A DNA stretch of 47,740 bases from Barthelona sp. PAP020. Taxonomy: Eukaryota; Metamonada: BaSk clade. Of this stretch, positions 10,011 through 21,000 are shown one piece after another; the first letter of the stretch is position 1, and each line of letters starts with the position of its first letter. The position numbers and the translations under genes are program-made. The notes beneath the pieces were generated by a model. That model was given only the letters and a program-made list of their open reading frames with translations, was not told the origin of the DNA and did no database searches. The DNA is taken from the NCBI GenBank assembly GCA_040182905.1, contig JARQWU010000051.1, positions 1 through 47,740 on the forward strand, written 5' to 3'.

Positions 10011-10643
10011 TTAGTTGAAAGAATCATTTGACACAGATGAAAATGTTGATTTCAAATTCTTTGCTGATTCCAATTCTGAACATATTTCCAAGTGTGGACT
10101 TCGTTTCAATTCAAAATTTACAGTTGGTACACTTACACCTAAATAAAATTCTGTTTGTCTGTTTTCTTCATTCACATTTTCAATAAATACGTTTCTCTTT
10201 ATTATTGGTGTGCTGATATCATTTGAACTTGAATCAAAATCATTTTCATTATCAATTTCGTTGACTTTTATGATATGTGGCAACTCATTCTTTTGTAAAA
10301 CGTAATTAGGAGTAAATTCAGATTCATCAAAAAAATCGTTTAAACTCTCTAATGTACTGTCATTTAATGTGTCATTTGAAGGTGTTGGGGTGTCAAATGA
10401 ACATTCATTTGAATTAAATATATTACTGAACAATGGCAATTTATCTGAATATTTAGTGATACAATTTGCTTCAAAAATAGAATTTAACTTGTCTGCGTCT
10501 TCTTTTTCTTTTTGTATTGAAGAAATTGTTTTTTTTCTTTCAAAAGGACATTTAAAATTAATTGTTTCTCTTTTCATTGCTTTTTTTGATCTTTTTGGCG
10601 ACCTTAAAACACTTATTGGAGTGTTCTTTGAATAAATTTGCAT
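10011..10643 (-). CDS. Hypothetical 210-aa Ser/Asn/Asp-rich protein
   Basis: ATG at 10643 (MQIYSKNTPISVLRSPKRSK), stop at 10011. The N-terminus is basic with several SP/TP sites (TPIS, RSPKR), and the rest is acidic and Ser/Asn/Glu-rich, probably disordered. No hydrophobic segment and no recognised domain. The SP/TP sites next to basic residues suggest a cyclin-dependent-kinase substrate or nuclear regulator, which is inference only. It is convergent with the ABC transporter gene, with 143 bases between the stops. Confidence 0.6.
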   Translation of the reverse strand: MQIYSKNTPISVLRSPKRSKKAMKRETINFKCPFERKKTISSIQKEKEDADKLNSIFEANCITKYSDKLPLFSNIFNSNECSFDTPTPSNDTLNDSTLESLNDFFDESEFTPNYVLQKNELPHIIKVNEIDNENDFDSSSNDISTPIIKRNVFIENVNEENRQTEFYLGVSVPTVNFELKRSPHLEICSELESAKNLKSTFSSVSNDSFN

Positions 10644-10964
10644 TTCTTTTAAATTTTAAATTTTAAAATAAATTTCTGGTCATATAATACTTGTTGAATC
10701 AACAATATTTCATTTAGTACCTTCAAAAAGAAAGATTAAATAAAAAAAAAACAAAAGATTATCCAGACATTGCCTGCTTTTCCAATTTTTTTTTTCAATG
10801 GAATGCTGTCCTTTTGGAATCAAAAATTCATTTCAAAAAATTTAATTGCTATCGTGTAAACAATGGTAGAAATGAAGTTATTTGATGATCATATGACCAC
10901 CAACTGGAATTGGATACAAGAAAAAAATACAATTTTCAACAATTTATCAAATTTTTCACAAATT
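10644..10964. other. Intergenic, no supported gene
   Basis: About 320 bases between the hypothetical gene and the phosphorylase pseudogene. A + strand frame of 35 codons from ATG 10863 (MVEMKLFDDHMTT) overlaps the pseudogene's last bases. It has no support and is not called. Confidence 0.5.
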
Positions 10965-13138
10965 TTATGAAGAAGGTGATAGTGCAACATCTTTCATATC
11001 ATCTGTAGGAACATCAACAGGTTCAATGGCTCAAAAATCTTGGGCATATTCACAAATGGTACGATCAGCAGAGAATTTGCTCATTCTGGCAACAGACAAA
11101 TACACTTTTTGGCCCATTCTGCTTGATTTCTGTAAGAAGCATCAATTTGATCCCAAATTTCTAAATATGCGGGGAAATTAGCCCTCACAAGATATCTATC
11201 TTCAGCACCAGTTATCACCAACATCCGGGTCAACATTAACGACTTCAGCAATCGAATTAAACAATTCGATTATACGTTTAGCAATATCATAACCTGATGC
11301 AGCTTTATCACCAATGATAGTAACACGAGGAACGACATTTTTCTTTTGTTCAGCAGTCATACCCTTAATAGAAAGATATTGATGAATAGTACCAAGACAA
11401 TTTGAGAGTTGACGCTTGTGTTTGTGAATACGCTTGACTTGAATATCAAAAAAAGATTCAGGATTGACATCAATGTCAATATTAGCTTTAAAAAAAGCAG
11501 CTAAACGATCCTTGTTATTCTTTTTGACCATTCTGAAGATATTTTGAGTTTCAGCATCATCAGTGTGTTTTTATAATATTTTAATTGAAGACAAATCTAT
11601 AATCCATGAGTTACAACTTACAAGTCAAAACAACACTCAATATGGGGTTAGATAGCTCAACCCATCTTCTAAGGAGTAACACCGTTAGTTTTATTTTAGA
11701 ACATTTTAGGATCCATTTGATGGAAACTAGCAAAAACATGAGATTTAACAATTTCAGTGTGAATAGCAGCAACACCATTGATATGAGAAGAACCAACACA
11801 ACTCAAATGTCCCATACGTACATAACGAGGGCCACTTTCATCAATAACAGACAATGAACGCAGTTTTGAAAGATTATCAGAATACAATGCACGAACTTGT
11901 TGAAAATGTTGATGGTTAATTTCGTAACTAATTTCCAAATGTTGAGGTAGGATTTGTTCAAACATAGGAACAGGCCATTTTTCAAGAGCTTTAGGAAGAA
12001 CTGTATGATTTGTGTAATTGACAGTCTTCTTAGTGATATCCCAATCAACAGATCATCCCAAATTCATCTCATCAAGAAGGATACGCATAAGTTCAGGAAC
12101 ACCCAATGCAGGATGAGTATCGTTAAGTTGAATGGTTTGGAACTTATGAAGATCAGTAATAGGAGCGTTAACCTTTTTGAAACGATCAAGAATATCACGA
12201 AGAGTAGCAGAAACAATGAAATATTTTTGTTTCAAACGCAAACACTTACCGGCATATATGTTATGATTGGAATAAAGAACAGAAGTAAGATTTTCAGCAT
12301 CTTGACGTAAAGCTACTCAGCATAGTAGTAGTCTCTTTGAGAGAAATATTGTAAATCAAACTCTTTTACGGGTCTAGCAGCCCAAAGTCGAATATATAAA
12401 CAGCATCCAGTCTTATAACCAGGAACAAGAGTATCATACGCAACACCTGTGACTTGATCAGTTCCTTCCCAACTAAATTTCCACTTTTCAACAGCATTCG
12501 ACGCTTAACTTCCTAAGGATTACCATATGTTAACCAATATTTTCAGGGGTTTCAATTTGATAACCATTTCCAATTTTTTAACGTAACATACCATATGTGT
12601 AACGAACACCATAACCCCAAGCGGGCAAAGAGAGTCTGGTCATATAATCAATGAAACAGGTAGCAAGACGTCCAAGACCACCATTACCCAAATCAGCATC
12701 ATGTTCTTCATCAGCAATTCTTTCCAAATCTCATGAAAAGTACATGATAGTGGTTCTAAATTTAGGTAAAAGTTCAGTGTTTAATTTACAGTTTTGAAGA
12801 GCACGACCCATTGACCATTACAATGATAAAAAATTGATAGTTTTTGCTTTCTTCTTTTCAATGGTCTTTTGGGTTCTATTTCAATCATCAAGTAACCTAG
12901 TACGAACTGCAAAAGCAGTTGCCATAAAAGCAGCCCAATTATCCAATGAATCAGCATTATGATTTAAAATATACTTCAAGTTATAGGTAAATAACTTTTG
13001 AATATCGGATTTCTGTAAAAGAGATTCCTTTTGCATCAATTTTTGGGCAAGGATAGGTGAAGCACTCAGAGAACCGGAAGAAGGTCCTCAAATCTTTGAA
13101 GGAGTAGTAGCCAAACAACCAAAAGAAACACTAGCCAT
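10965..13138 (-). pseudogene. Glycogen phosphorylase pseudogene, PLP-lysine segment deleted
   Basis: Reading from ATG 13138, one can follow a glycogen phosphorylase almost end to end: [76 protein letters not shown] and SKFSADRTICEYAQDF. It cannot be functional. In-frame stops occur at codons 17, 86, 107, 136 and 187 while the frame is still intact. There is UAG for Trp at 12525 (YGNP-W-E), UGA for Trp at 12055 and 11033, and UAA for Gln at 11698 (F-Q-NKTNG). Several frameshifts follow, including one extra base at 11671 before RRW. At about 11213 the sequence jumps from VDPDVGDN to TGAEDRYLV, removing about 150-170 residues that in the family carry the active-site loop and the Lys binding pyridoxal phosphate. 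Sequencing error cannot explain all of this. A functional copy probably exists elsewhere. Confidence 0.93.
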
Positions 13139-13397
13139 TTTAAAATAGGCAAATGGGAAGCTCGCTTTCAATTCACATCAAAATGCAATTTTTTAAGGTC
13201 GATCCTTTTCTTTTGTGGATTCGTTGATAATTCAATTTCAAATTCTTAACATTAGTCCATTTCTTCTTAAAACAAAAAACAGTATTCTTTCAAACTCTGT
13301 GATTCTTTTGTTTCGATCAAAATTATGGATATAAAGTTGTTTATTGGATTGCTTTAAAAAAAAATATCATATATTTCACAACATTTATCACAACTTT

Positions 13398-13805
13398 TTA
13401 CAATTGATTGAATTTGTCAATTCCTCCCATTTGAAGAGCAGAAACAAGATTGTTCATATCTTCGGTTCCATCAGGCTTAATTGAAACTAAAAAGGGAATA
13501 CCACGAACACGGAAAGCTCTACCAATTTCCATGATCTTAGGACCAAAAGGAATTGCAAGCCATGGCATGTGAAGTTCATTCATGTATTGCATTTGTCCTT
13601 CAACAGTCTTGTCCGAACTGACAAAAATAACTTCAAGGTCATCTCTGTTGGCTTGATTGTAAAGATCAACTAATTTGGGAGTAAATGCTCTGCAAGGTGG
13701 GCACCAGTGTGCGCTGAAATAAAAAACAATAGTTTTTCCTTCTAAAGTTTTGGAATCAACGGTGCTGCCATCAGCTCTAATTAAAGTATCGGGTAAAAAG
13801 TTCAT
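13398..13805 (-). CDS. Tryparedoxin/nucleoredoxin-like thiol oxidoreductase
   Basis: The product is 135 aa from ATG 13805. It has a thioredoxin fold with the tryparedoxin-type active site W34-C35-P36-P37-C38 in FSAHWCPPCRAFTPKL, the downstream VIFVSSDKT strand, WLAIPF and the cis-Pro segment RGIPFLV near residue 107. Length matches the family (about 140 aa). It has no signal peptide, so it is probably a cytosolic dithiol reductant for peroxiredoxins or ribonucleotide reductase. The GC-richer third codon positions (C-ending codons) suggest strong expression. It is head-to-tail with the phosphorylase pseudogene. Confidence 0.9.
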   Translation of the reverse strand: MNFLPDTLIRADGSTVDSKTLEGKTIVFYFSAHWCPPCRAFTPKLVDLYNQANRDDLEVIFVSSDKTVEGQMQYMNELHMPWLAIPFGPKIMEIGRAFRVRGIPFLVSIKPDGTEDMNNLVSALQMGGIDKFNQL

Positions 13806-14702
13806 TTGTTTTTTTGGTTAAAAAAAAAGAATTGAAAAATTTGAAGGTTGTTGAGAAATTTGAAAGGAATGGTGATTTTTTTTTTTACAAAAAAAGAATG
13901 CGAAATTATTTTTTTTCATACACTCCGTTTTTCTGATAAATTTGAAGAATCACGATATTATTTGAACAATAAAGAATAATTCCCTTTTTTTTTTCTTTTT
14001 TTAGTTTTGTTGATATTCACCCATAATTTTAAATTCAATAAATTTATACGATTTTATGTTTTTTGCTGTAATAGCAAATCAAAATAAAAATAAAAACGAA
14101 ATATGATGACCTTGATTAAATTCTTCAGCCTCTAAATTCAATACATTTTTGGCTTTTTATGATGGTTTGAAACAGACAAAATTCAACTTTCCAATCTTCA
14201 AAGACTCAAATTTCCATTTTTCAAGGGGGAAGCATTTTTCTGATATTGTCAGTTTTACTGAGGGTAAAATTAGGTAGATAATTGTACTTGATGAAGATTG
14301 AGATTTACAAGGCTGCAATTTCCATAATATTGCAATTAATTGGTTTTGTTTTTTGTAATTATCATGAATTTTCTATTGCATCGTTTTGTTATTTATTGCA
14401 GTTGTGAAATTAAATAAATTTAGTAGAAATCATCTTTGAATTTTGTGAACACTTTTATTTCTCTGTTGTTTTACTTGTCTTTAGGGAATAGCTTTTTTTA
14501 TGATACTTTGAAAGAGAAAATTATGAAAAGGCATTCTTTTTTAAAGGATGTTGTTTTTGATTTTCACTGTAACATCGAAATTGTTAATATTTTAACAGTA
14601 TAGAAACGAATGAAGAAACGAATGAAGAATATTGCAACATCTTGATTCGCAATCTCAATTTTAATTTTGTGTTTGATTTGATTTTTTTTAAATATTGTTT
14701 AT
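13806..14702. other. Long intergenic region between divergent genes
   Basis: 897 bases separating the divergent tryparedoxin-like and acyl-CoA synthetase genes, so it holds both promoters. It is AT-rich with poly-T/poly-A tracts. The only repeat noted is a 12-base unit (GAAACGAATGAA) occurring just over twice at 14603-14629. No ORF or RNA gene recognised. Confidence 0.6.
14603..14629 (+). repeat. Short tandem repeat, 12-base unit, 2.25 copies
   Basis: GAAACGAATGAA is repeated directly in tandem and followed by a partial GAA, about 75 bases upstream of the acyl-CoA synthetase start codon. Confidence 0.8.
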
Positions 14703-16565
14703 ATGGCAGATATTAGTTTATTGCAGTGTCACACAAGTGATGTTCCCGCAACTGGACAGTGTTTACATTTGTTGAAAACTAGAAACACTTTGTACAAATC
14801 ATTTTCAATTTCATGTCTTGATTTGCTCGATAATCCTTTTATGGGATATAGAATTAAAGAAAGTGAGGATGCAGATTTTGGACCTTACGAATTTCTTACA
14901 TTCAAACAGGTTCTATGTGATGTTGGAAAGTTAAGTATCAGTTTAGAAAGATTGGGACTTTTGAAAGGAGATCGCATTGCTATTTTAAGTACCAATTCTT
15001 ATTATTGGATTGTTGTTGATTTGGCTTGTCAAAGATTGGGTGTTATTACTGTGCCTATTTACACAAATATTGATTTGGATTCTGTACAATACATTTTACA
15101 TGATTCTGGAGCTAGATTTTTGTTCTGTTCTCAAGATAAATTAAAAGATGCAAACACAGTTTTACCTACTTTATCTGAAATGGAGAAAATTTTTGTCATG
15201 GATGTTTACCCTTGGGAGTCACATGTTGCAAACAATTCTGGTTTTGCTTTTGATTCTTGTGTTTCGGAATTATTGAATATTTCTGAATATACTGATGATA
15301 TGATGGCACTTCCAGATTTATCTGATCCTGAAGATATAGCAACTTTGGTTTATACATCGGGAACTACTGGAAATCCAAAGGGAGCCATGTTAACTCATCA
15401 TAACATCATTTCAGCACTGTTCATTTTGAATTCTAGACTCAAACCGTATCCTTCAGATATGAAAAGAGATGTTTACTATTCATATTTGCCTTTAGCACAT
15501 GTTTTTGAGCGAATTGCAATGCATTTACAAATTGCTCATGGTCATTTGGTTGGTTTTTTCTCTGGGTCAATTACAATGTTAGCAGATGATCTTCAAACGC
15601 TGCGTCCTACCTTTATGATAGCTGTCCCTCGAGTTTTGGAAAAGTTTCAATCTTCTGTTTTGGAAACTGTAAAATCTAAGGGTGCTTTGACGAGGTGGTT
15701 GTTCAATTGGGCATCTTCTTCAAAAAATGAGGCAATGGAACATCGTGACACAACTCCTATATGGGATAAGGTTGTTTTTAATAAAATTCGAAATGCCTTT
15801 GGTGGAAGAGTACGGATTTTATTCAGTGGGAGTGCCGCATTGGCACCATCTGTTCGTAAGTTTTGTACTGGTGTTTTGGGTTTTGATATTGCTGAAGGAT
15901 ATGGAATGTCCGAAAATTGTGCCTGTATTTCGGCTCAATATCCTGGTTCATTAGTATCTGGATCCATTGGAAAGGTTTATCAAGAAGTTGAATATGATTT
16001 GAGACCTGTTCCTGAATTTGGATATTTTCCAAGCGATACACCCAATCCTAGGGGAGAGTTGGTTGTTTCGGGTCCTATTGTTTTCAAAGGATACTGGAAT
16101 TTACCTGAAAAAACAAGGGAAGTGTTACATGATGATGGCTGGTTCAAAACTGGAGACATTGTAGAATTGTTACCCAATGAGGAGTTGAAAATTATAGATC
16201 GAAGAAGTGGCATAATAAAGAACTCCCAAGGAGAATTCATTCATCCTGCCTATTTAGAATCCATTTATAAATGTGTTCCTTTGTTAAGTGATATCTGGAT
16301 ATTATCACTTGGTCCTAAATTAGGAGCTTTTGTTTGGTGCATAGGCTCTCCAACTGAAGATGAAATAATGTTTGAGCTGAATAAAATTTGGGAAGAAAAG
16401 AATCTCAAAGGTTTTGAACGTATTAGCACAATACGTATTAAAACAAGGGAGCTAAGTGCTGATAATGGAGAATTAACTGCCACACAAAAGAAGAGAAGAA
16501 GAGTTTTGGAAAGGTTGTACCAAACTGAAATTGAAGAAATGAGAGAAGAATTATGTAATTGTTAA
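14703..16565 (+). CDS. Long-chain fatty acid-CoA ligase (ACSL-type)
   Basis: The product is 620 aa from ATG 14703. It belongs to the ANL adenylating superfamily: AMP-binding P-loop YTSGTTGNPKG (about 216-226), SYLPLAHVFER (the ACSL linker region), GYGMSEN (about 398), DGWFKTGDI (about 480) and DRRSGIIKNSQGEFI, the ACSL form of the hinge region. The C-terminal TATQKKRRR places Lys where the catalytic lysine is expected. It activates fatty acids to acyl-CoA with ATP for lipid synthesis or remodelling. There is no clear N-terminal signal or anchor, although peripheral membrane association is usual. Length is slightly shorter than the typical 660-700 aa. Confidence 0.94.
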   Translation: MADISLLQCHTSDVPATGQCLHLLKTRNTLYKSFSISCLDLLDNPFMGYRIKESEDADFGPYEFLTFKQVLCDVGKLSISLERLGLLKGDRIAILSTNSYYWIVVDLACQRLGVITVPIYTNIDLDSVQYILHDSGARFLFCSQDKLKDANTVLPTLSEMEKIFVMDVYPWESHVANNSGFAFDSCVSELLNISEYTDDMMALPDLSDPEDIATLVYTSGTTGNPKGAMLTHHNIISALFILNSRLKPYPSDMKRDVYYSYLPLAHVFERIAMHLQIAHGHLVGFFSGSITMLADDLQTLRPTFMIAVPRVLEKFQSSVLETVKSKGALTRWLFNWASSSKNEAMEHRDTTPIWDKVVFNKIRNAFGGRVRILFSGSAALAPSVRKFCTGVLGFDIAEGYGMSENCACISAQYPGSLVSGSIGKVYQEVEYDLRPVPEFGYFPSDTPNPRGELVVSGPIVFKGYWNLPEKTREVLHDDGWFKTGDIVELLPNEELKIIDRRSGIIKNSQGEFIHPAYLESIYKCVPLLSDIWILSLGPKLGAFVWCIGSPTEDEIMFELNKIWEEKNLKGFERISTIRIKTRELSADNGELTATQKKRRRVLERLYQTEIEEMREELCNC

Positions 16566-16691
16566 TAGTTTAAATTAGAATTATTGTGTATTTTTAAAAA
16601 ATAAATGACGTTTTTATGGGAAAAAGCAAATTTTTTTTTTTTTCAATTTTTATCAAAAAAAAAAATAATTCAAAGTTTTTTTATTTCTCAG

Positions 16692-17561
16692 ATGCAATTT
16701 TCGACCTCTAATGATTATGGAAAACTTCCAAAATCACGTCCTTATTCAAATGTACAATCTAGAATTGATACAGGCGCATCAATGAAAAATTTTTACGAAA
16801 AAAATCCTCAACATCGTAGACATGTTGTTAAAAAACAAAGTTCCAAATTCAAAATGATAAAGGATTCAACATTAAGTGATTGGATTAATATTGAAGCTGA
16901 AGAACGACCTTTAGATATTTCTCCCCCTTTACCAAAGACGTCTGCTGGTAAAACTCGACAAACTGATGTTGATCCATATGAAGAAGAAAGTCATTATTCT
17001 GAAAGTATGACTCATTATTCAATGAATCAATCTTCAATTTCTTTCAATGATGATGAGCTTATCAATAGGACTTTGAAAACAGATTTGGTTGAAGATTTTA
17101 TGGAACTAGAGAGGCTTAATAAATGTAAATATATTTTGGTTGACATTCGTTCTCCAGCTGAATGGCAATGTTGCCATATTATTAGTTCGAGATGTTTCCC
17201 AAAAAGTAGAATGTCTAGAGCTCAGAACAGTTTGACAGCAGAATTGATCACTTTCAAAGAAAGATGTCAAAACGATGACAGTGCTGTCGTTGTTCTTTAT
17301 GACATTTATAACCAAGATGCCATTCCTATGGCTGAATGGTTTTTTGATCAAGGATTTCCTAAGGTGGCTATTCTAAAAGGTGGTTTGGCTGGATTTTGTC
17401 AATCTCATCCTGAAAATGTTATTGGTGACATTTCTTCTATTCCTGAGTGGACCGAATCAACCATAGGTAATTATAGTGAGTATTCTTTTGTAACAACTAC
17501 TCCTTCTAGGCAGGCAAGAACTTCTAAACGTACATCTTTTTCGACTTTCCGTCGCAGTTAA
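16692..17561 (+). CDS. CEP41: CEP41-like ciliary rhodanese-domain protein
   Basis: The product is 289 aa from ATG 16692 (MQFSTSNDYGKLPKSR). An in-frame ATG at 16605 would add a Phe-rich stretch encoded by poly-T, and the segment before 16692 ends TTTCTCAG like a 3' splice site, so I use 16692. The N-terminal motif YSNVQSRIDTGASMKNFYEK closely matches the CEP41 signature KSRLDTGNSM. The rhodanese domain (about 130-245) has ILVDIRSPAEWQCCHI and ILKGGLAGFCQSHPENVI. The catalytic-loop Cys is replaced (VVLYDIYNQDA), as in animal CEP41, so it is enzymatically inactive. CEP41 acts at basal bodies and cilia in tubulin glutamylation. The C-terminus is basic and Ser/Thr-rich. Confidence 0.88.
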   Translation: MQFSTSNDYGKLPKSRPYSNVQSRIDTGASMKNFYEKNPQHRRHVVKKQSSKFKMIKDSTLSDWINIEAEERPLDISPPLPKTSAGKTRQTDVDPYEEESHYSESMTHYSMNQSSISFNDDELINRTLKTDLVEDFMELERLNKCKYILVDIRSPAEWQCCHIISSRCFPKSRMSRAQNSLTAELITFKERCQNDDSAVVVLYDIYNQDAIPMAEWFFDQGFPKVAILKGGLAGFCQSHPENVIGDISSIPEWTESTIGNYSEYSFVTTTPSRQARTSKRTSFSTFRRS

Positions 17562-18086
17562 CAATGTAAATTTTGTTTTTTTATTTTTTGTTGTTGTGGG
17601 TTTTGTGAAACTCAATTGCTTGGTTGTTTGAAAAATTTGAAAAATCTTTAAAAAGTTTTCATTTTCATTAAATTAGTGAGCTTGAAAAATGATGCTAGTT
17701 GATTAATACCTTTATAAACCTAAGTTATTTGTCAAAATCAAAAAGCCATTCTTCTTTGGCAAAACTGAAAATGTACTATTCTTTTGTTTTCACTTTTCTT
17801 AATCCACAAGATGAAAAGAATCTTCTCTATTTGTTGGTTCTTTTTTATTAAAAAAAAACATTTGTTTTTATAACTAAATCAAAGTATTTTACTGAATTTT
17901 CTTCTTTTCAAAAACACATTGGAGATAAATTGAAAGAATGAAACATAATTTTAATCTGGAGTGAAAATTTTGAGACATTGTCTCACTTCTTGTTCTATGC
18001 CTTTTCAAAAATAATTGTTTCGAGGTCAAGAAGCACAAATAAAAAAGAAATAAATTTCATAATTTATTTTTACCGTTAATTCACTA
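17562..18086. other. Intergenic between convergent genes, nothing seen
   Basis: 525 bases between the CEP41 and Trm3-like stop codons. AT-rich, no ORF above background, no RNA signature. Confidence 0.6.
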
Positions 18087-21000
18087 TCAATTTTTTTCTG
18101 TGAACAATATTTTTTGTCTCGTGTATTCCCAAATCAAAATAGAGATTGACACATGTGCATTCAAAGATCTAGTAACACCAAATTGAGGAATTTCAATGCA
18201 TAAATCAATTAAAGGTAATAAAGAAGACGGGATTCCTTTTTTCTCGTTGCCAACCAAAAAAACTATTGGTTGATTACTGATAAAGTACGGAGAGAAGTCA
18301 ACTTTTGGCAATAAAACACTATTGGTTGTTTGCTCTAATCCCACAATCAAAACATTTTTCTTGTGCTTCAAATCATTCAAAAACATAAATGTGTTAAACT
18401 CCACAGTGGCTCTAATTGAATGATTTGATTGTTTTTTTACAATTTTAGTGTTGTTCAATTCAATATAATTATTCCATTTATGAGAAGAAACTGCAATGGA
18501 TAAAAATTCTGAATTTTTAAACATTTTCTTTATATTTTCATTCACAACAATTGTTCCACAATTAAAAATTTCACAAGTCCTTGATAATCCTGCAATATTA
18601 GGTACGTTCTGTAGTAATGTTGCACAAATCATCAATTGTTTATCAATAGAATGCTTTCTAACAATACCTTGTCTAGAAGCAAACAAGGAATCAAGAATAA
18701 GCGGGGAAAAAAGCTGAATTTTTCTTTGAAATGTTTCAGTTTCTTTGTTATTTGAAAATAGCGGTGTGAAATCCATTGATTCAAACTGACAACCATTCTG
18801 CAAACGTTTCTCATGGAATGAATAGGCATAATTTGACATATAATCTTTCAAATAACGATTGAAACTTGTCTCAAAATCTCGTGTTTCTTTTGTTAGCAAA
18901 TTGTTGAGAGTTGAACTCTTTTTAAACTTTTCAAGGTCAAAAATTTCCACATAGGAACTTCTAAACTTTGAAAATTCTTTGGAAGTCATAACGTAATTAA
19001 ATTGTACCTTAGTTAACTCACTGCTATTAACATTGTTATTGAACCATTCAAACAGGTCCAAATCTCGTGATTCTATTACACTTTTGAAATGCATCAACAA
19101 ATACAAAACAATGGATCGAACTAAAGACGAATGTGTCACTGTCAAAGGATAAAGAATAGGTAACGTTTGTTTCCACATATTCTTAACATTATTTGCATGG
19201 ATAAGATTATCAGAAGTCTCATTATAGACGTTGATTGAATAAAGAAGAATAAATAAGTATCTCAAAAGCTTATTCATGGGTATATCTTCACTTATTGGTT
19301 CAATAACACTTGAAAAGAATTGTTGAGGGGATACTTTCCATAAATATGCAACGGATTGTTCAACAAAGCTTCGAGAAGAAGTGTCTTGGAATGAATTTGA
19401 ATTTTCCAACAGTTTTTCGATGAAGCGATAAACATTAAATCCAATCAGATCATCACTTTGAATCAAAAAGTCCCAATTCCCATTCTTTAGTAGTATTAAA
19501 AGGGTAACAGATTGTCTCAACAATAAAGCAGATTCACTATATAATTTCTTGATTTCGTCATCAATAAATTCCAAAGAAAATTCAGTTAAACTATCAATAA
19601 CATGTGGAAACAAAAAGGGAATTGAAGACATATGTTTAACTAAAACATGCATGAAAGTATAACGACCATAAGATCTTAAATCTTCAAGAGAAATGAGTTC
19701 TGGCATTTCAATTTCCTTCTTGAGAAAATTCTCTCCAGGCACAAATAAAGGAACAACAGTCTCATTGTCAAAAGCTTTATTATATGCTAATTTTCTAAAA
19801 TAATGAACTACAGTTCTGGTATGTAATTCTTGAGTTCTACCCAAATAAATCAATACATAGAAAGCTTTTAAAAACAAATTTCTATCAGAAATGATCAAAA
19901 AATAACATTCTATGAAGCGTTCAAAAGAACTATTGATTAAATAAGGTTTTAAATGTAAAATGTTTAAAAATTTTAACAAAAATTTTGAGTTAAATTCTTT
20001 AATAAATAAAACACTATTGTTTTTATTCAATAGCATTGAATAAACCCATTCAGCAAAGAATCTTGTTTTTGCAGACGAGACTTTGGACAAAAGTTCAATA
20101 ATTCGCCCAAAAATAGTCAATTTGTCATCAATTGTACATTTTAAAAAATTTTTATAAATAATTTCAAATGTTTTAACAAACAATTTGCCTTGCAATACTT
20201 CAACAAATTTTAAGCATCCTAAACTAATATCAACAGGTTTTAATTTAGAATACTCAACAACAATTGTTAAAAATGGCAAAAATTCCTTGACACATGAAAA
20301 TTGAAGTTCATTGATATCTAAATTAAACAAATCCTTATTATCATCTGTTTCGACCCATGGAATAAAAAAATTCTTTTCACTTGCAATATCGAACAAAGGT
20401 TCACCCAAGATGTAATGATTCAAAAGATTTAGTCTGGATTTTAAAACAATATTGTTTTGTACTTCATCAAAATCAATGAATTTTAAAATATGTTTGAAGA
20501 TTTTTGAAGATTTACTTGAGCATAAAGTTGCCAAATTGATAAGATCGATTGAATTCACATTGTTGAAATTTTTGAAATGTTTTGCAATGTAAAAATTAAA
20601 TTCATCATTATTTTCAACATAAGGAACATCTTCTTCAATAGATTTCATAGAATCATCAATAAAAGTTTCAAAATATTCTAAAATATTTGAAGAAAATGAA
20701 CCATTCAAAAGATCAGCGATTAAATAAATTTTGCTTGAAAAACAAGGTGTTTTATCATGTAATTGAATCAAAAATTCAAAAATTCTGTGATATAAATTGG
20801 CAAATATTTCTGGTTTAATAGAAGAAAAGGTGAGATTTAAAAGTTGAACAAAATCGTCTCCATTGATTGATTTATTATTGGTTGAAGTATTAAATAATAA
20901 TAATAGATACAAAAAAATCCTAGAACTTTGTTTTACTTTGCTAGAAGCAGTCCAAATTGTAAAAAAATCATTGTTTATCAACAAATCATCAATAGCATTT

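Noticed and set aside
10965-13138. Alternative genetic code with UGA as Trp and UAA as Gln
   Set aside because: All intact genes use TGG and CAA normally and end in TAA, TAG or TGA. The same relic has UAG at Trp, UAA at Glu, frameshifts and a deletion, so decay explains it better.
16605-16691. N-terminal extension of the CEP41 gene from an earlier ATG
   Set aside because: It is encoded mostly by poly-T and poly-A, gives a Phe/Lys-rich stretch absent from CEP41, and is separated from the conserved start by TTTCTCAG.
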